A stretch of 64,000 bases of DNA, taken from contig WBMZ01009012.1 of NCBI GenBank assembly GCA_013400975.1, forward strand, positions 186,001 through 250,000. Direction: 5' to 3'. The first letter of the stretch is position 1. The number at the start of each line of letters is the position of its first letter. A program made the translations under genes and the position numbers. The notes under the pieces were generated by a model that was given only the letters and a program-made list of their open reading frames with translations, had not been told where the DNA came from and ran no database searches. Source of the DNA: Atrichornis clamosus (taxonomy: Eukaryota; Chordata; Aves; Passeriformes; Menuridae). Below are positions 24,026-35,751 of the stretch, piece after piece.

Positions 24026-27000
24026 CCTCGGAAGAAAGAGTAACCCACTCAGAAAACAATTACTGAATTACTGTCGAAACACTGTAGGAGGGAATATTAC
24101 ATCAGCAGGGAGCATTAATGCAACTGTTTATAATAGCTTGCATTCTGACTTCTCTTCCACTTATTGTCGAGTACAAAGGGATGGTCGGGAATTGTGGAAT
24201 GACAACCAACCAAAGAGTACACTAACAAAAGAAGGAAATGGTGCAGATGAAGTCAGTCATCCACTCTTCCTGCGCCAGTATCTCTTTAGTATCACCCAGA
24301 TGTAAGGACATGCAGCTTTCTTGTCTGAAGCCACCTTGGCCCTGGAGTGTATGGAAAAGGAAGGCAGCTCAGTATCATCATTAAAAGGAGATGCTTTATC
24401 AGGTGCTCTGTCTGTATTTCATCATGCTGTTCCCCTCCAGCCTTCTGCCTTTTATTTTCCTCCTGAAAACGGTCTTCCCCTTTCCTTTCTAATCTCATGT
24501 ATCTATTGACGTGCTGAGGGCTTGATCGCACAGAAATTAATTCCCTGTGTCCCATTGGGCATTATGGAATTTATGTCAACATTATTTCACCATCCAGGAT
24601 GGCAAGGTAAAACTGGAGTCTGATTCTGTCTATATAACCCCCAGGCAAGCTCACATGAATAACAGGGATAACAGGGTTTGGGGCATGATGGAGGGCTAGG
24701 AGGTGGAATAGGTGGGGTGACAATCTGTCCCAAACCTTGGGGAGCTAGTAAAGACCTGACGTTCTCATTAATATCTGTAGAAATAATATTCCCTTAATCC
24801 AGTCTACTGTCAATGGAGTTGTACCTCTGAAAACACAGGAGAGTGGTTATGCTTTCTCTTGGTAAGAAAAAAGTGTCATTTCTTGGTGAGTTGTTATGTA
24901 AAAGATGAGCAGCTAAAGAAGTTGGTGGAATAAGCAGAACTATTAATAAGCTACACTAAAGAAAAAGACATAGGATATAAAATATACGGTATCAAACAGT
25001 TTTCTCAGGATCAAAGGTTCAAACTATTTCCTCAAAGGATCTTTTAATGGGTGATGATTAGGAGTGAGTGTTTCCGTGCTGGCCAGGATGCGTGATAAGG
25101 TATGGCTCAAGGAAACCCTTTGTAATTTCATGGAAAGATAAAGTAAAAGGACCTTGCTTTCTTAAAATAACAGGAAAATATCCCTTATGATACACTGCCA
25201 GATCTATCCGTCTAAGGAGAGAATGAGTTGGAACTCAGTCACACTAGTGAAGAATTTGTAAAAGCCAGATCTGAATGAGTTCATCCTTATACATCCTTAG
25301 AGTACATTATTTGAAACTATAATGAAGGCTGTACGCACATATCTGTACATGCAGAAATCCTTCTAAAATGCTTCTTCTGTGACATTCAGCTGTAGTGTGT
25401 GCCTAGGGACAGGGTGACTTTGGTGGTGACTCAGCTAGCTCATGTTGATAGTTAAGACATTTCTTAAAGGTACATCAGGAAAGTTTCCAAATCTGTTTTC
25501 TCACCCTCAAAGAGAACTAAGACATAAAAAATGGCTTTGTAAACAGATTTCCAGTATAGCAATGATGTGGCTGCATTGCACAATTAAGAGACGTGTTTAG
25601 GAGTAACAAACTTGAACACCAAAGGACTCCAGGCTAGAACTCTTTGCCTACAAATTTTAATAGATCCTTCTCCTCTGAGAGAGCGACAAGTGACTGCAGA
25701 GAAGATCAAGTAAGGCCACCATCTGCTAGTCACTGAACATTAGGTATCCCTTCATGGTGTTTACTCTACAGAGGGCATCGGTTCATTACAGGTTTCAGTA
25801 TTTTGAACAGGACTATAACAGTTTGTGCTTTTAGCTGTGGAGATCTTTGGTTTTGGTTTCAAGTGCTATCCGAGATGCTGTACCAGCACAGTAGGTAGGA
25901 GAAGGTAGTTGTGAAGATATGTCAGTAAGGCTTCATCGTCTTGAGTAAGAATATAGAACTTCCAGCAACCACAAACACATCTGCAGGCAGGCTCACGCCA
26001 CACTCGTCAACAGCTCTGTTACCCAACCTGGTTCTGGAAGCAGAGCAAATATACACGTTTCACAGAAAAGCAGCTGTGCACTTATGGCTCTGGAGAGTCT
26101 CCCATCCCTGATAGAAATAATAACAAAGCATCTGAATGCTGACCCAGCACAGAGACCAAGAGCCCATGAGCTCTTCTGTTCCACTCCAGCGAGGTGGTGT
26201 GCTAAGCATTCAGTGTGTGCTCCAGTGCTCTGCCCTCCTGCAGCCCAAGCATGCCACAGGTTCACTCCTGACATGGAGAAGGAAGGTATTTCTGCTTGTC
26301 AGAGTACATTGAACTCTAGAGGTTGAACATCTGCAGCTTTTCCTGAAGGTTTCAGACCTTTTCCCAAGTAGGATCGCCCTGTGTAATGGTAGCTTGCCAA
26401 ACAAATTTCAGGCTTAATAAATACCACAAGAGCCATGAGTTCGAGTTTGATTCTGTTTTAGTTTTGCATGCTACGACATGAAATTAATCTACTAGGGCAT
26501 CTTCAAGTGCTTTCCGAATAACTCTAGTGTTTATTGCGCACTTCTCTATGTTTACAAAAAATTTTTAAAGCCTTTATTTCTCTAGGTGCTCCTCTTTCTA
26601 TAGCCCTAAGTTATTGTCTTATAGTGGGTTTTGAAACTGTGAGAAACAATTTGCATTAACTTCACAGCTATAATTTATAAGGAACATAATGAGTCATTGT
26701 CACAGGCTGTCCGCCTTTGTTCTCTTCTACTTCCTTCTTTCTAAATGGAATTTTCTTAGAAAAAAATACTCATTTTGATAGATAGCTTTGGGACTCTTAA
26801 AAAAAATAGGAACATTTCTGGAAAGTAGCGTGAGTCAGAGTTTGACCAAAGAACAAAGAAATTGAGAGAATGTGTTCTATTTAGTGCTGAAACTTAAAAG
26901 AAGATTTGTAGAAAGGGTATAATCCATTCTTTACAAACACAGCCACCCATATACTCATACACTTACACCTATTGCCTAACAATAGCTTGGTGATTGCAGC

Positions 27001-28221
27001 AGTGAAAGTAGCAGAAAACTCTAGCTCACAGAAATGTTTGCACTTCGCAACACTTAGGGTTTGGTCAGGCAGTTGGGTTTAAGGGCAGGATTAATATGCA
27101 ATTTTATCTCCCTGAAATAAAACTCTCTTCCATTTGAAGACTTCTAAACTCATTTCATTACAGAGTGTGGAGGAATAGTATGTTCTGTCTGGTTTTGAAC
27201 CTCTTTGAAAAACAAAAAGTAAGATAAAATATGGACAACTAGGGCCATCATGTTTGCAACCCAGTAATTATTTAGATTGCTTAGAGCCCATAAACTGACA
27301 TGTGAAACACACCCAGCACAAATATCTCTTGCTCCATTATAATTTCACACTGGGATAAATTATTTTATTTCCCTCTCTCCCTTGGGCTTTCATAAATTCT
27401 TGCTTTTTCCCTCATTGAAGATGTGCATGATGGATAGAGAAGCCCCTGAGAGTCCCCAGCAGTTCTCTCTTTCACCAGTCTGACCAAAGGAGCAGAAGAG
27501 CCTGGTTTGCTTTCATGGTGTAGAAAGTGGGATTTCTCACAAAAAACCTTAATGGACAAATGTTTCATAACCCCCTTCTGAATAAAGGGTACCATTGGCT
27601 ATATCTTAGAATCACCCTCTACTGACAATTCCCTAGGTACAGACACCAAATTTTGTTTATGTTTCCATATTGAATGCAGCATTTCTCTTTCAAGTGTTTA
27701 AAGAAAACCTTGGGCTTCACTAGATGTAGACAGAGGGGCAGCTCTTGAATGAGTCTGAGTCAGCAGTACTGAGCTGGTCTTTCAACAGATTTCAATACGG
27801 GTAGAAATAAGTTCTTGCAACTCAGTTCAGAAAAGCATGTAAGTGCTGTTAGACTTATGCAGCTCCTTAGAATTACTAATGCATTGTAAAGATCTCCCCT
27901 GAAACAGGGTCTTACAGACCTTACTAATTTGTGCTGTGTGTGAGAGATGCTGTGTTCATTTCCAGTTCCAGTATGAGTGGCCACAAATAAATATGTATAT
28001 TTATATAAATACACTCACACATATATACAACAATCATGGGTTTATGATTAGCTGAGGCTGACTATCTGACTAAGATGATCCTAGGATGAATCATTGCCAC
28101 ACCAAATTTGCTCAAGGTCAGACTAGTTTTCTGTTTTCTTTTTCCTTTATGATATGGCTTTTGTTCAAGGTGATCCATTTAAAGTATGAAAAAACCCCAA
28201 GCAGTGTCTTTGAAAATGTGG

Positions 28222-28227
28222 TTTATT
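28222..28227 (-). promoter_or_regulatory. Possible poly(A) signal for the 28289-28514 candidate
   Basis: Read on the minus strand this is AATAAA, about 60 bases past the stop of the candidate terminal exon. It overlaps an octamer motif (ATGCAAAT on minus, 28225-28232). AATAAA is common in AT-rich DNA, so it gains meaning only if the exon is real. Confidence 0.2.
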
Positions 28228-28288
28228 TGCATAAGTAAATCTTTTGCAGGAAAAGAATACATATATTCTATTTATCTGGTGGTATCTT

Positions 28289-28514
28289 TTATCCCTTTTC
28301 TTTACTTTTTTTCCACCCACATTTAGAATTTAACTTTCTCATGTGAAACCACTGAGGTCTTTTTTCTGCAGTAGACATAACACAAATGTCCTGGTAGACA
28401 TTCATTGTGTGACTCATGTGATATAATGTGGAGAGATCTAGAATATACAGTCTGAAAAAAGTGGCAGAGAAAATGTTCACAGTCAGGAGTTCCTCCTGTA
28501 AGTCAGGAGCATCT
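28289..28514 (-). other. Candidate terminal exon on the minus strand (unproven)
   Basis: On the minus strand a strong acceptor (AACTTTGTTTCTTTTCAG) ends at 28515. One frame, entered in phase 2, is then open for about 74 codons to a TAA at 28291-28289. An AATAAA follows 62 bases later at 28227-28222, so acceptor, open frame, stop and poly(A) signal occur in the correct order. The peptide begins DAPDLQEELLTVNIFSATFF and ends in a Lys-rich tail (WKKSKEKG). No family is recognised. The segment holds a small hairpin (CAGGAG/CTCCTG, 28484-28498). It could also be the end of a non-coding RNA, or chance. Confidence 0.18.
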
Positions 28515-29491
28515 CTGAAAAGAAACAAAGTTATGTACATGTAAAACAGCATCAGGTCTTTCGTTTGGCAGATGCAAGGCTATGACATACAAACCATGAA
28601 AATTAAGCAAAGTGGATTTTGAATTAGGAACAAAAAGAGAAAATGTGAATACTCTTCTCCAACCAGGCAATTTGAGAAACATCCTGAGGTAAGAAAAACA
28701 TGTCTAGTGTGTCTGTGATGAAGTAAAACCAGCACATGCCTGTCATATTAGCATGAGATCAGAATCAAGTCCAGAAAACTCAGAAGAAATTGTCTCTCAA
28801 ATGGCACTGCAAAAAGTTTTCCAAGAGCTGGCGCCATTTACTGATTCATTTCCAATAGTCTCCTTAAAAGCATATCCATCATCAGTTGCACAGAGGCCCT
28901 GAATGCCCCAGGGTTAAGCTAACCCTGCATCCACAGCTGAAATGAGGACATTTAACAAGATACCAGATGAGTTTCCTGCTGTCTCAAAACTTCCACCTCT
29001 CTCTCATTTGAAAAACTGGGTTTTTTTCCGTGGCAGTCACTTGCCTGTTTGTTTTTGCATACACAAAATTGATGAAGGTGACAACAAATGGAGCTGAAGC
29101 ATGGGTGAAGGTGGTCCAGGAGATGCCACGGAGGTGCAACAAGTGACAAGGGGCAGAGGCTGCCTTGCCCTGTAGACTGGAGCCATGCTAGGCAACCTCA
29201 GGCTCTTTCCAGCTGTGCCACTGACCCGTTGCTTGATCCACAGCAACGTCTGCCACCTCTCTGCCTTCCTCATGTCCCCATGTTACCCAGTCGTATCGCA
29301 AGCCACCTGAGTGACACAGGGACCGTACCAAGTCCCCGAGAGCTCTGCCCTGGCGGGTGCCTGCTGGTTTCCTGGTGAGAGGGCAGGTGGGCCCAAGAGC
29401 AGGCAGAGGTGGGGAGAGGCAGCAAGCCTCTCTGTCTGGTGCACATCAGCCCAGGATTCCTGGTCAGAAGGTGCTCTGTCCTGCACCCAGG

Positions 29492-29520
29492 CTGATGTGA
29501 TGATGATGTGATGTGATGAT
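29492..29520 (+). repeat. GATGT/GAT short tandem repeat
   Basis: The stretch is built from TGATG units of mixed three- and five-base period, with the longer form TGATGATGTGATG repeated imperfectly. It sits inside the GC-richer patch at 29100-29600. Confidence 0.8.
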
Positions 29521-32239
29521 TTGGTGCCCAGGCAAGTCAAATGGCCAGAGCAGAGCCCTGCCCCTGCCCACACGGAGGGACGGGAGGGCAGTAATTTTTA
29601 CCTGAGTGCACTGTGCATGGCTACTTCATCAATCCTCTGCTCTGTGATTTCCAGACAGATGAAAGAGGTGGACCTGGAGCAGAGACATGCTGCAGGCTGG
29701 CAGTTTAGGAGACTGGCTCTCACCCATCACAAGGTAGCATTGTAGTCCGGCAAAATGCATCCCCGTGTTGCTGGGATGTCTCCAACAATTAATGTGCCTC
29801 ACTGCAGGATTTCACCCTGTAGGGAGAAGAAAGATTGACTTTTTGATCTCTGACCACAACACAACATAATCTGTTGTCACATGTGAAATTACATCACTGT
29901 ATAAAATACAATGACCTATCTGGTGATATTCCAGTACCATGACTTCAAAATACACAATACCAGATTGCAACTCAGGGACACTACCGTGATGCTGAGGTAT
30001 CTGCAATACTAGTCTTGTACACTGCCTGTCTGTGCCTCCACCATGAATCCATCTCCTTCTCCTGCTGCAGAGGTGTGATAGTGCTGCCAGGGTAGAGGAG
30101 TAGCATTCTCCTTTCCCTGCTGACAGCGCCATTCCCACCTCAGGGCAGTGATGGCACCAGGCAGATTGCCCAATCTGGGGGACTACAGGACCCAGGAATG
30201 GAGCTAGTGGGCTCCATATCTTCTTATGGATTCATCTCTAAGATGAAATCCCTGTTAGGAAGTCCTGGACCAAGCAGGGTTTTTCAAAAAGCTGCAGTAG
30301 AGGAGGCTAGCAAGAAGGGAAAGAAAGAGCTCAGTACTTTCACCAGCCACCAATATCCTTCCTGTCCAAGTGTGCACAATATCACAGAAGTCAGTGGTAT
30401 TGGGATTCCTTCTGGAATTAGCAGCAGTAAACATTTAAATAGCACTGTCTAAACTCTGACTGAACCAAACAGAACCAGGGAAGTGTAAGGGGCAGGATCC
30501 TTTGGCCTTTTCTATAGAAAGTACTGTTCATGAAGTATTTCTTTATGGAATATATTCTTCTGAACAGACTTGTTTTCTTGAACACTTTCCTTGTTTTCTT
30601 GGATCTGAGACAGAATTTCTGTTAGGAGAAAATGAAACTAGCAAGCAGTCCAGGATCTGTTAATTTTGCCACAATCTGGAGAAGACAATGAACATATCTG
30701 ACATGTCCCATACAGGACAGGAAATTTGAAAATCAAAGTGTCTCTCATCTCCTGGGAATGTGATGGCATCCAGTCTCATGGGTATTCCATGCACTAGGTC
30801 TCCTCCCTCGCTCAAGTTTCAAAATTTCAGTGCTGTAATCCCAAGAGCAGGAAATTCTAGGAAAATGCAAGAACAATGAACTTTTTCAACTTTTTCAAAT
30901 TTTTAACAAAATTATGACACATATTTTTAATATTCCTTAATTTTCAGAGCAGGTACAGGTTTGTGTGGCTGCAAGCTCAATTCTTATCTTGGCAGTAGAA
31001 ATAAATGAACCTGATGCAACTGTAATAGTGCCAGGACAAATATTTTGAGTTTACTTTCATATCAGTGCAGAAGTTTTCAAGTAAAAAAAGAGTTAGACAA
31101 ACAAATTAAGAAAATTAATACCTTTTTTCTTCTCAGCCATCTCTAATTTTTTATTCTGACTCCTGCTTACTATAATTTCTTACTTTTTTAACATGGCTTC
31201 ATTTAAGCAGGCTGGTCCCAAGCTGAGAACTTACATTTCTGTGATCCTGCTCCCTTTGATGCAAGAGAGATCAGAAGCGCTGACTTACCTTCAGGTTTTT
31301 AAGACTATCTATCTCTTCACGGGAGCACATGCTTTAGCTCCTTGTGGTTTAGGCCCAGCAGGTTGGTGGTTTGTGAGGCTCAGAGCACTTTTGTACCTTG
31401 ATTCTCAGCATCGCCAGCTTGGACAACATGTGCTCTAAAGCACAAAACTGTTGTAATTCATACTGCTCACCCAAAGTATTTGTACAACAACGTGAAGAAA
31501 AATGTTGCATTAAATTCTACCTGATAGGGAACACTTCTGCTTGGCTGAGCTTAGATGGATAATCCACTGGAATGAATTTTTATGCCTGAGAGTTTAACTT
31601 GCAAATGTACATGGTCTTCAATGAGCTGTCCTAAAAACAGAACCATATTTTACTGCAGAACCATTTTTCAACTGAAAGTGTGCCTACAACAAAAAAGGGA
31701 TATTCATTGCTGACAGATTTTTTAAGACTGCCTTTGTTTTTTAATTTTTATTTAGTTTATTGAAGCTGTTAAAAATGTATTTCTGCTAAAGACTTCTGAG
31801 ACAAAAGAAAATGTACAGGGGCAAGGAGAGTGTCAGACTGATATTGATTTTGATTTACATATGCTTCATGTGCAGTAAGGCTGTAAAACTTTATGCAAAT
31901 GAGCAATTTTGCACAGCTGAATCACCCTTGCTGAGCTAATTTTTATCAATTACATACAATCCAGCAGACCAACGAGTCACCTAAGGCTTACTCATGTCTG
32001 TAAATCTTTGTAACTCTAGGGCTTTGTTTTCTTCCAAACAAACTCAAGACTGTAAAAGATGATGAAAAATAATATTATAATGAGAAATATAGAGAAGATA
32101 AAGAGATGATACGTCAAGAAAAGGAAAAGAATCATGTGTTTATCCAAGTAAAACCAAAAAGGAATGGAAAAACAACCGCAGAGTTGACATAAATAGAAGA
32201 TCAGGCTGAATGTCAGTTACTCTGACAGTCATGGAGCAT

Positions 32240-32285
32240 GTCAGCCAAATCCTGAACTCAGATCTTACTCAGGAGACTGTTCCCT
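32240..32285 (+). repeat. Possible relic of an ancient amniote repeat
   Basis: CAGCCAAATCCTGAACTCAG followed by ATCTTACTCAGGAGACTG resembles dispersed-repeat consensus blocks known from turtles and crocodilians (CAAATCCTGCTCTCAG plus TTACTCAGGCAAA type). Only one arm is visible. Family assignment needs a repeat-library comparison. Confidence 0.35.
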
Positions 32286-34944
32286 AGTAAAACTGTAATA
32301 GCATTAGACCTAGAAATCCCAAATACTGTAAAAGTAACAGAATTCCAGGGCAATAAATAGGGAGGGAATTCCAGACAGTAGGACTAGTAGCCTAGGGGTA
32401 AAAAAGGATTTTGGCAGATTCTGGTCTTAACTATGTGAGCTTTTTACATACACATTTCCAGTACTTTGCTTACTTCACAGTAACCTGGCAAAAATGAGAT
32501 CTGACTAATATGTACCTCTGATTTCCCTTGTAAAATTACCATAGACTACAATGTAAGGATAATCCCTCACTCCAAATCTTAATATAATTTCCATTCATGA
32601 GGGAATCATAAAAGTGGAAAAGGTATCAGGCCTTTTAACTTTTCTAACATGGCAAAATAACAGCCCAGTAAATGCAGTTTGTTCCACTGGGACAAGCAGT
32701 AAAAAGGGCTTTTGCCAAAGTTTGCTAGGACATGAGGTCAGCCTAGCTAATTAGAGTCCCAGAAAAAGTATTACGTGATTCTTAGACATAACCAACCCTG
32801 TTTGAAAGTCAAAATGCACAGTGAAAAATGGCTTTAAAATGATTTAAGGCATTTAGAAAGTGGAAAACTATATGTTCTACTTTAATGACCATTTATCAGC
32901 TGCAGAAAAATAAAACTCCAACTCACTGCCTGCTTGCAGATGCAGCTCCAGCTTCAGCAAGGACCACTTCATGGTCCATCAACCTTCAGCAATGTCATGG
33001 ACAGCTAGTCCGTAACACGAGTTAGCACCTCCACATGCTTAGGGAAATCCTACATTTCCACAAGAGATTATATAAAAATACTTAGTGGCCAACCAAACCA
33101 TAACCCCTTTGAAGAACTTGTTGAAAGCTTTGCTCTGTACCAGGTTAGGTGTTAGGAGCTTGATGAATGATGGCACATGGTGTCTTGATATTATTATTTG
33201 GGGAGTAGGTTTCCTTCCAACCACCTCAGAGAATCTGACAGTTTCTCCCGTGCTTGTTCACCTGCTGTCAATTCACTTGAGCATGAAACTCTAGGCACTC
33301 ATAAAGGTCAATAGGTTGCAATTATATTGAAGGTCTATAGGCTCAATTAAAGGGGATGTTTAACATCAAGAATAAGAGACAGTCTGAAACAAGAACCAGA
33401 GATGGCCAAAATCTTTCTTTTTGAAAAATGCACTGCAGTGAGTTACCTATTTAAGTGACTTTTGACACAGTCAATATTTAAACCTGAATGGTGTTCAGGT
33501 ATCTTAAAAAGCAGTGTAAGCATGTTTAATACAATATCACCAAAAATTAACTGGAAATGGGCTCCTATTTGTCCTAGATGCCATGCAAAGAGAAAGTGAA
33601 AGACAGTCACTATACTGAACAGCTTGAATCTAGACAGCTAAAACAGATGCAGAATGAGTGCAATAGAAAATGTAAAAATAGTAACAGGTTTTGAGAAAGA
33701 TGGAGTAACACAGACCATACCTCCTGCATTCCCAAATGCATCTTTGGTCTTGTTCCTGTGCCATGATCAGCCCTCAGGAATCCTCAGGGCCAAACAGGAT
33801 CATGGTGTTCATAGAAAGGTTGCAAGGCATATATTTCTTATCACAGAAGGCTTACAAAGCATTATGACAAATTATGGAGGTTCTCTACAGCAGTGTAAAT
33901 GCACTTGCTTTATTAGCTGAACAACAACTTGGACTCTGACAGTCAAGTCAGATGTCTAGCAACAAAGGCATAAAAACCATTTTGCTTCCTTTATATCCTT
34001 TCAGAGTGAAGGATATGTCTAGTGAACAACTGGTAAGTAAGCCATTCAGTGAATGGACCTAGGATCCAGCTCCATTCCAACTGCTGAAGTCTCCAAGAGT
34101 TCCTCTCTCCTCTCCTTGTGCACAGATGCTGAGTTTGGAGGAAATCACTGTGCCTTTCCTCATGTTTCCATCACTGCAGGGTCTTCTCTGCAGAGCTGCA
34201 GCTCAGCCGTGATGCTGGGGCAGAGAGGACAGGACCATGCCTAGGAGATGTATTTATTCCTTTCCTTGAAGTACCTGCAGTCCTGCTGCAGAGGCTCAGC
34301 ATCTCAATGGCTTTGATGTGGTCACACGGGCAACTTGGGAGAAATATTTTAGACTATTTTGACTGACTTCAAGAAAAAACATGATAAAAATGGCTTTGCC
34401 ATGTGTAGCAGAAGCACCGACTTCAGGTCTGTTTTGCCTATTACTGGCATCAGCTGCAAATCTCCAGGACTCAAAACTCCAGGTTTTCCATGATCGACCA
34501 TTTCGTAAGCTTCCACCAACAATTTTGCTAACCAATCTGACCAATCAGCTTCCTCACCATCCCAGCCCTCAATTACACATCAGGGACTCAAAGAGTGAGA
34601 ACAGTGTCAAATGAAACTGTTAGAAAGGACTTGCTTTCCAAGGGTAGGAACCAAGCCCTTCAACAGCAAAAAATCAGCCCATTCCACACTGAGTCCACCA
34701 ACTATAGGAAAACTAACCTGAGTGTTGACTGATTTGGGATACATAGCCTTCCTATGAGGGCTGATACACTGCACTGTGTATGTGCTCAACATGCACCTCT
34801 TAATTCCAAATCTCCTTATTGATAGAGCCCGAGTGTGACTATTCCCCTGACTTGGGCTGTCTGCAAGGATGAGATGTTGGGGAAGCTTTGCGCCCTCCTA
34901 GCCCCCCTAGACTGGTCTCAAGAAGCTCTAGATTTCAATGAGGG

Positions 34945-34962
34945 CTGCAGCTGCAGCTGCAA
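34945..34962 (+). repeat. (GCTGCA)3 short tandem, self-complementary
   Basis: Three GCTGCA units form a palindromic stretch (PstI-like CTGCAG cores). It is too short to suggest a function. Confidence 0.8.
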
Positions 34963-35561
34963 AGTACTGATCTGGATCCAAATTTCCCAAAGCGGTGCTC
35001 AGATGATTTAGTTCCTTGTTGAAAGGAGCCAGCACTGAATTTTAAAACTGAAATCAGAGCCAAACTTCCTCAAAGTCTGGGAATGTTCTGATCTAGTGGG
35101 TTTGGTTTGAGCCCGTCTCTAATACGAACCATATAGAAACAGGGTCCAAATCTGCTTTCATTTCCATTCACTTCACATGAGAACAGGTTGGAAAACTTTC
35201 TTGCAATGTAAATTTGTCAGAAAAGGCCAATAGGGTCAACCAGTTATTCTCATATTCTCTAAATTGCAAGGAGAACTTCTCCATGAGCATATTTTAAAAG
35301 CTAGATAGTTCTTATCCCAAAAAGCCATTTCCGATAGTTTGCTTTTTTGTTTTTTTGACACATATTTATGCTGCTACTTTTTCCATGATGCATCATTTTT
35401 TCCATGACATAGCTGCAGGTCTCTGACATATTGTGCAATTCTGCATTATTATTGAGGAGTTGTCATCAAATCATGATCATATCTGATAGGGTCCATTCCT
35501 TTTATTTTATGTGTGGCACCACCTCTTGATGTGAACTGATACGACTCATCCTTTTTTCCAG

Positions 35562-35751
35562 GTCAATGTGCAGCTTGTGGGAAAATTTGACACTTAATGT
35601 ACAGATATACTGTGAAATATCATATTATTCTAATAAAGATACACAAATGAAATGCTGTTCAAAACAAAATGTTAAATCTAAATATGATATAATTAGATTC
35701 TGTCATTTTAAAATGTCTTTTAAAGAAATTCTTAATAAATCTTGCTTCAAG
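35562..35751 (+). other. Candidate internal or terminal exon (unproven)
   Basis: The acceptor CTCATCCTTTTTTCCAG ends at 35561. In the frame entered in phase 2 the sequence is open through 62 codons to AAG|GTAATT at 35752, a plausible donor at a codon boundary. If the donor is not used, the same frame stays open to TGA at 35791-35793, with AATAAA at 35955-35960. The peptide is Cys- and Lys-rich, starting MCSLWENLTLNVQIYCEISY. No family is recognised. A second frame gives only a short C-terminus (VNVQLVGKFDT, then stop). AT-rich composition makes chance a serious alternative. Confidence 0.15.

Larger units (their letters stand above)
18573..28288. other. Unannotated AT-rich non-coding stretch
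   Basis: Open frames up to 123 codons (plus 23388-23759) show no domain I can name. Homopolymer tracts lie at 20269-20280 (T-rich), 21871-21883 (A13) and 24014-24025 (T12), and there is an AAAT repeat at 22000-22015. A candidate exon at 20301-20489 is listed separately. A weak repeat-like motif (CAATGGAGTTGTACCTCTGA) lies near 24811-24830. Confidence 0.6.
28515..35561. other. Unannotated non-coding stretch
   Basis: A GC-richer patch at about 29100-29600 carries overlapping open frames on both strands and a GATG-type simple repeat at 29492-29520. The remainder is AT-rich. Repeat-like relics occur at 32240-32285 and, more doubtfully, 34965-35185. A GCTGCA tandem lies at 34945-34962. An octamer-containing AT-rich block lies around 31845-31960. 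No gene is supported. Confidence 0.6.

Noticed and set aside
26430..26450. GAGTTCGAGTTTGA, similar to a tRNA T-loop
   Set aside because: No acceptor stem, D-arm or anticodon arm can be placed around it.
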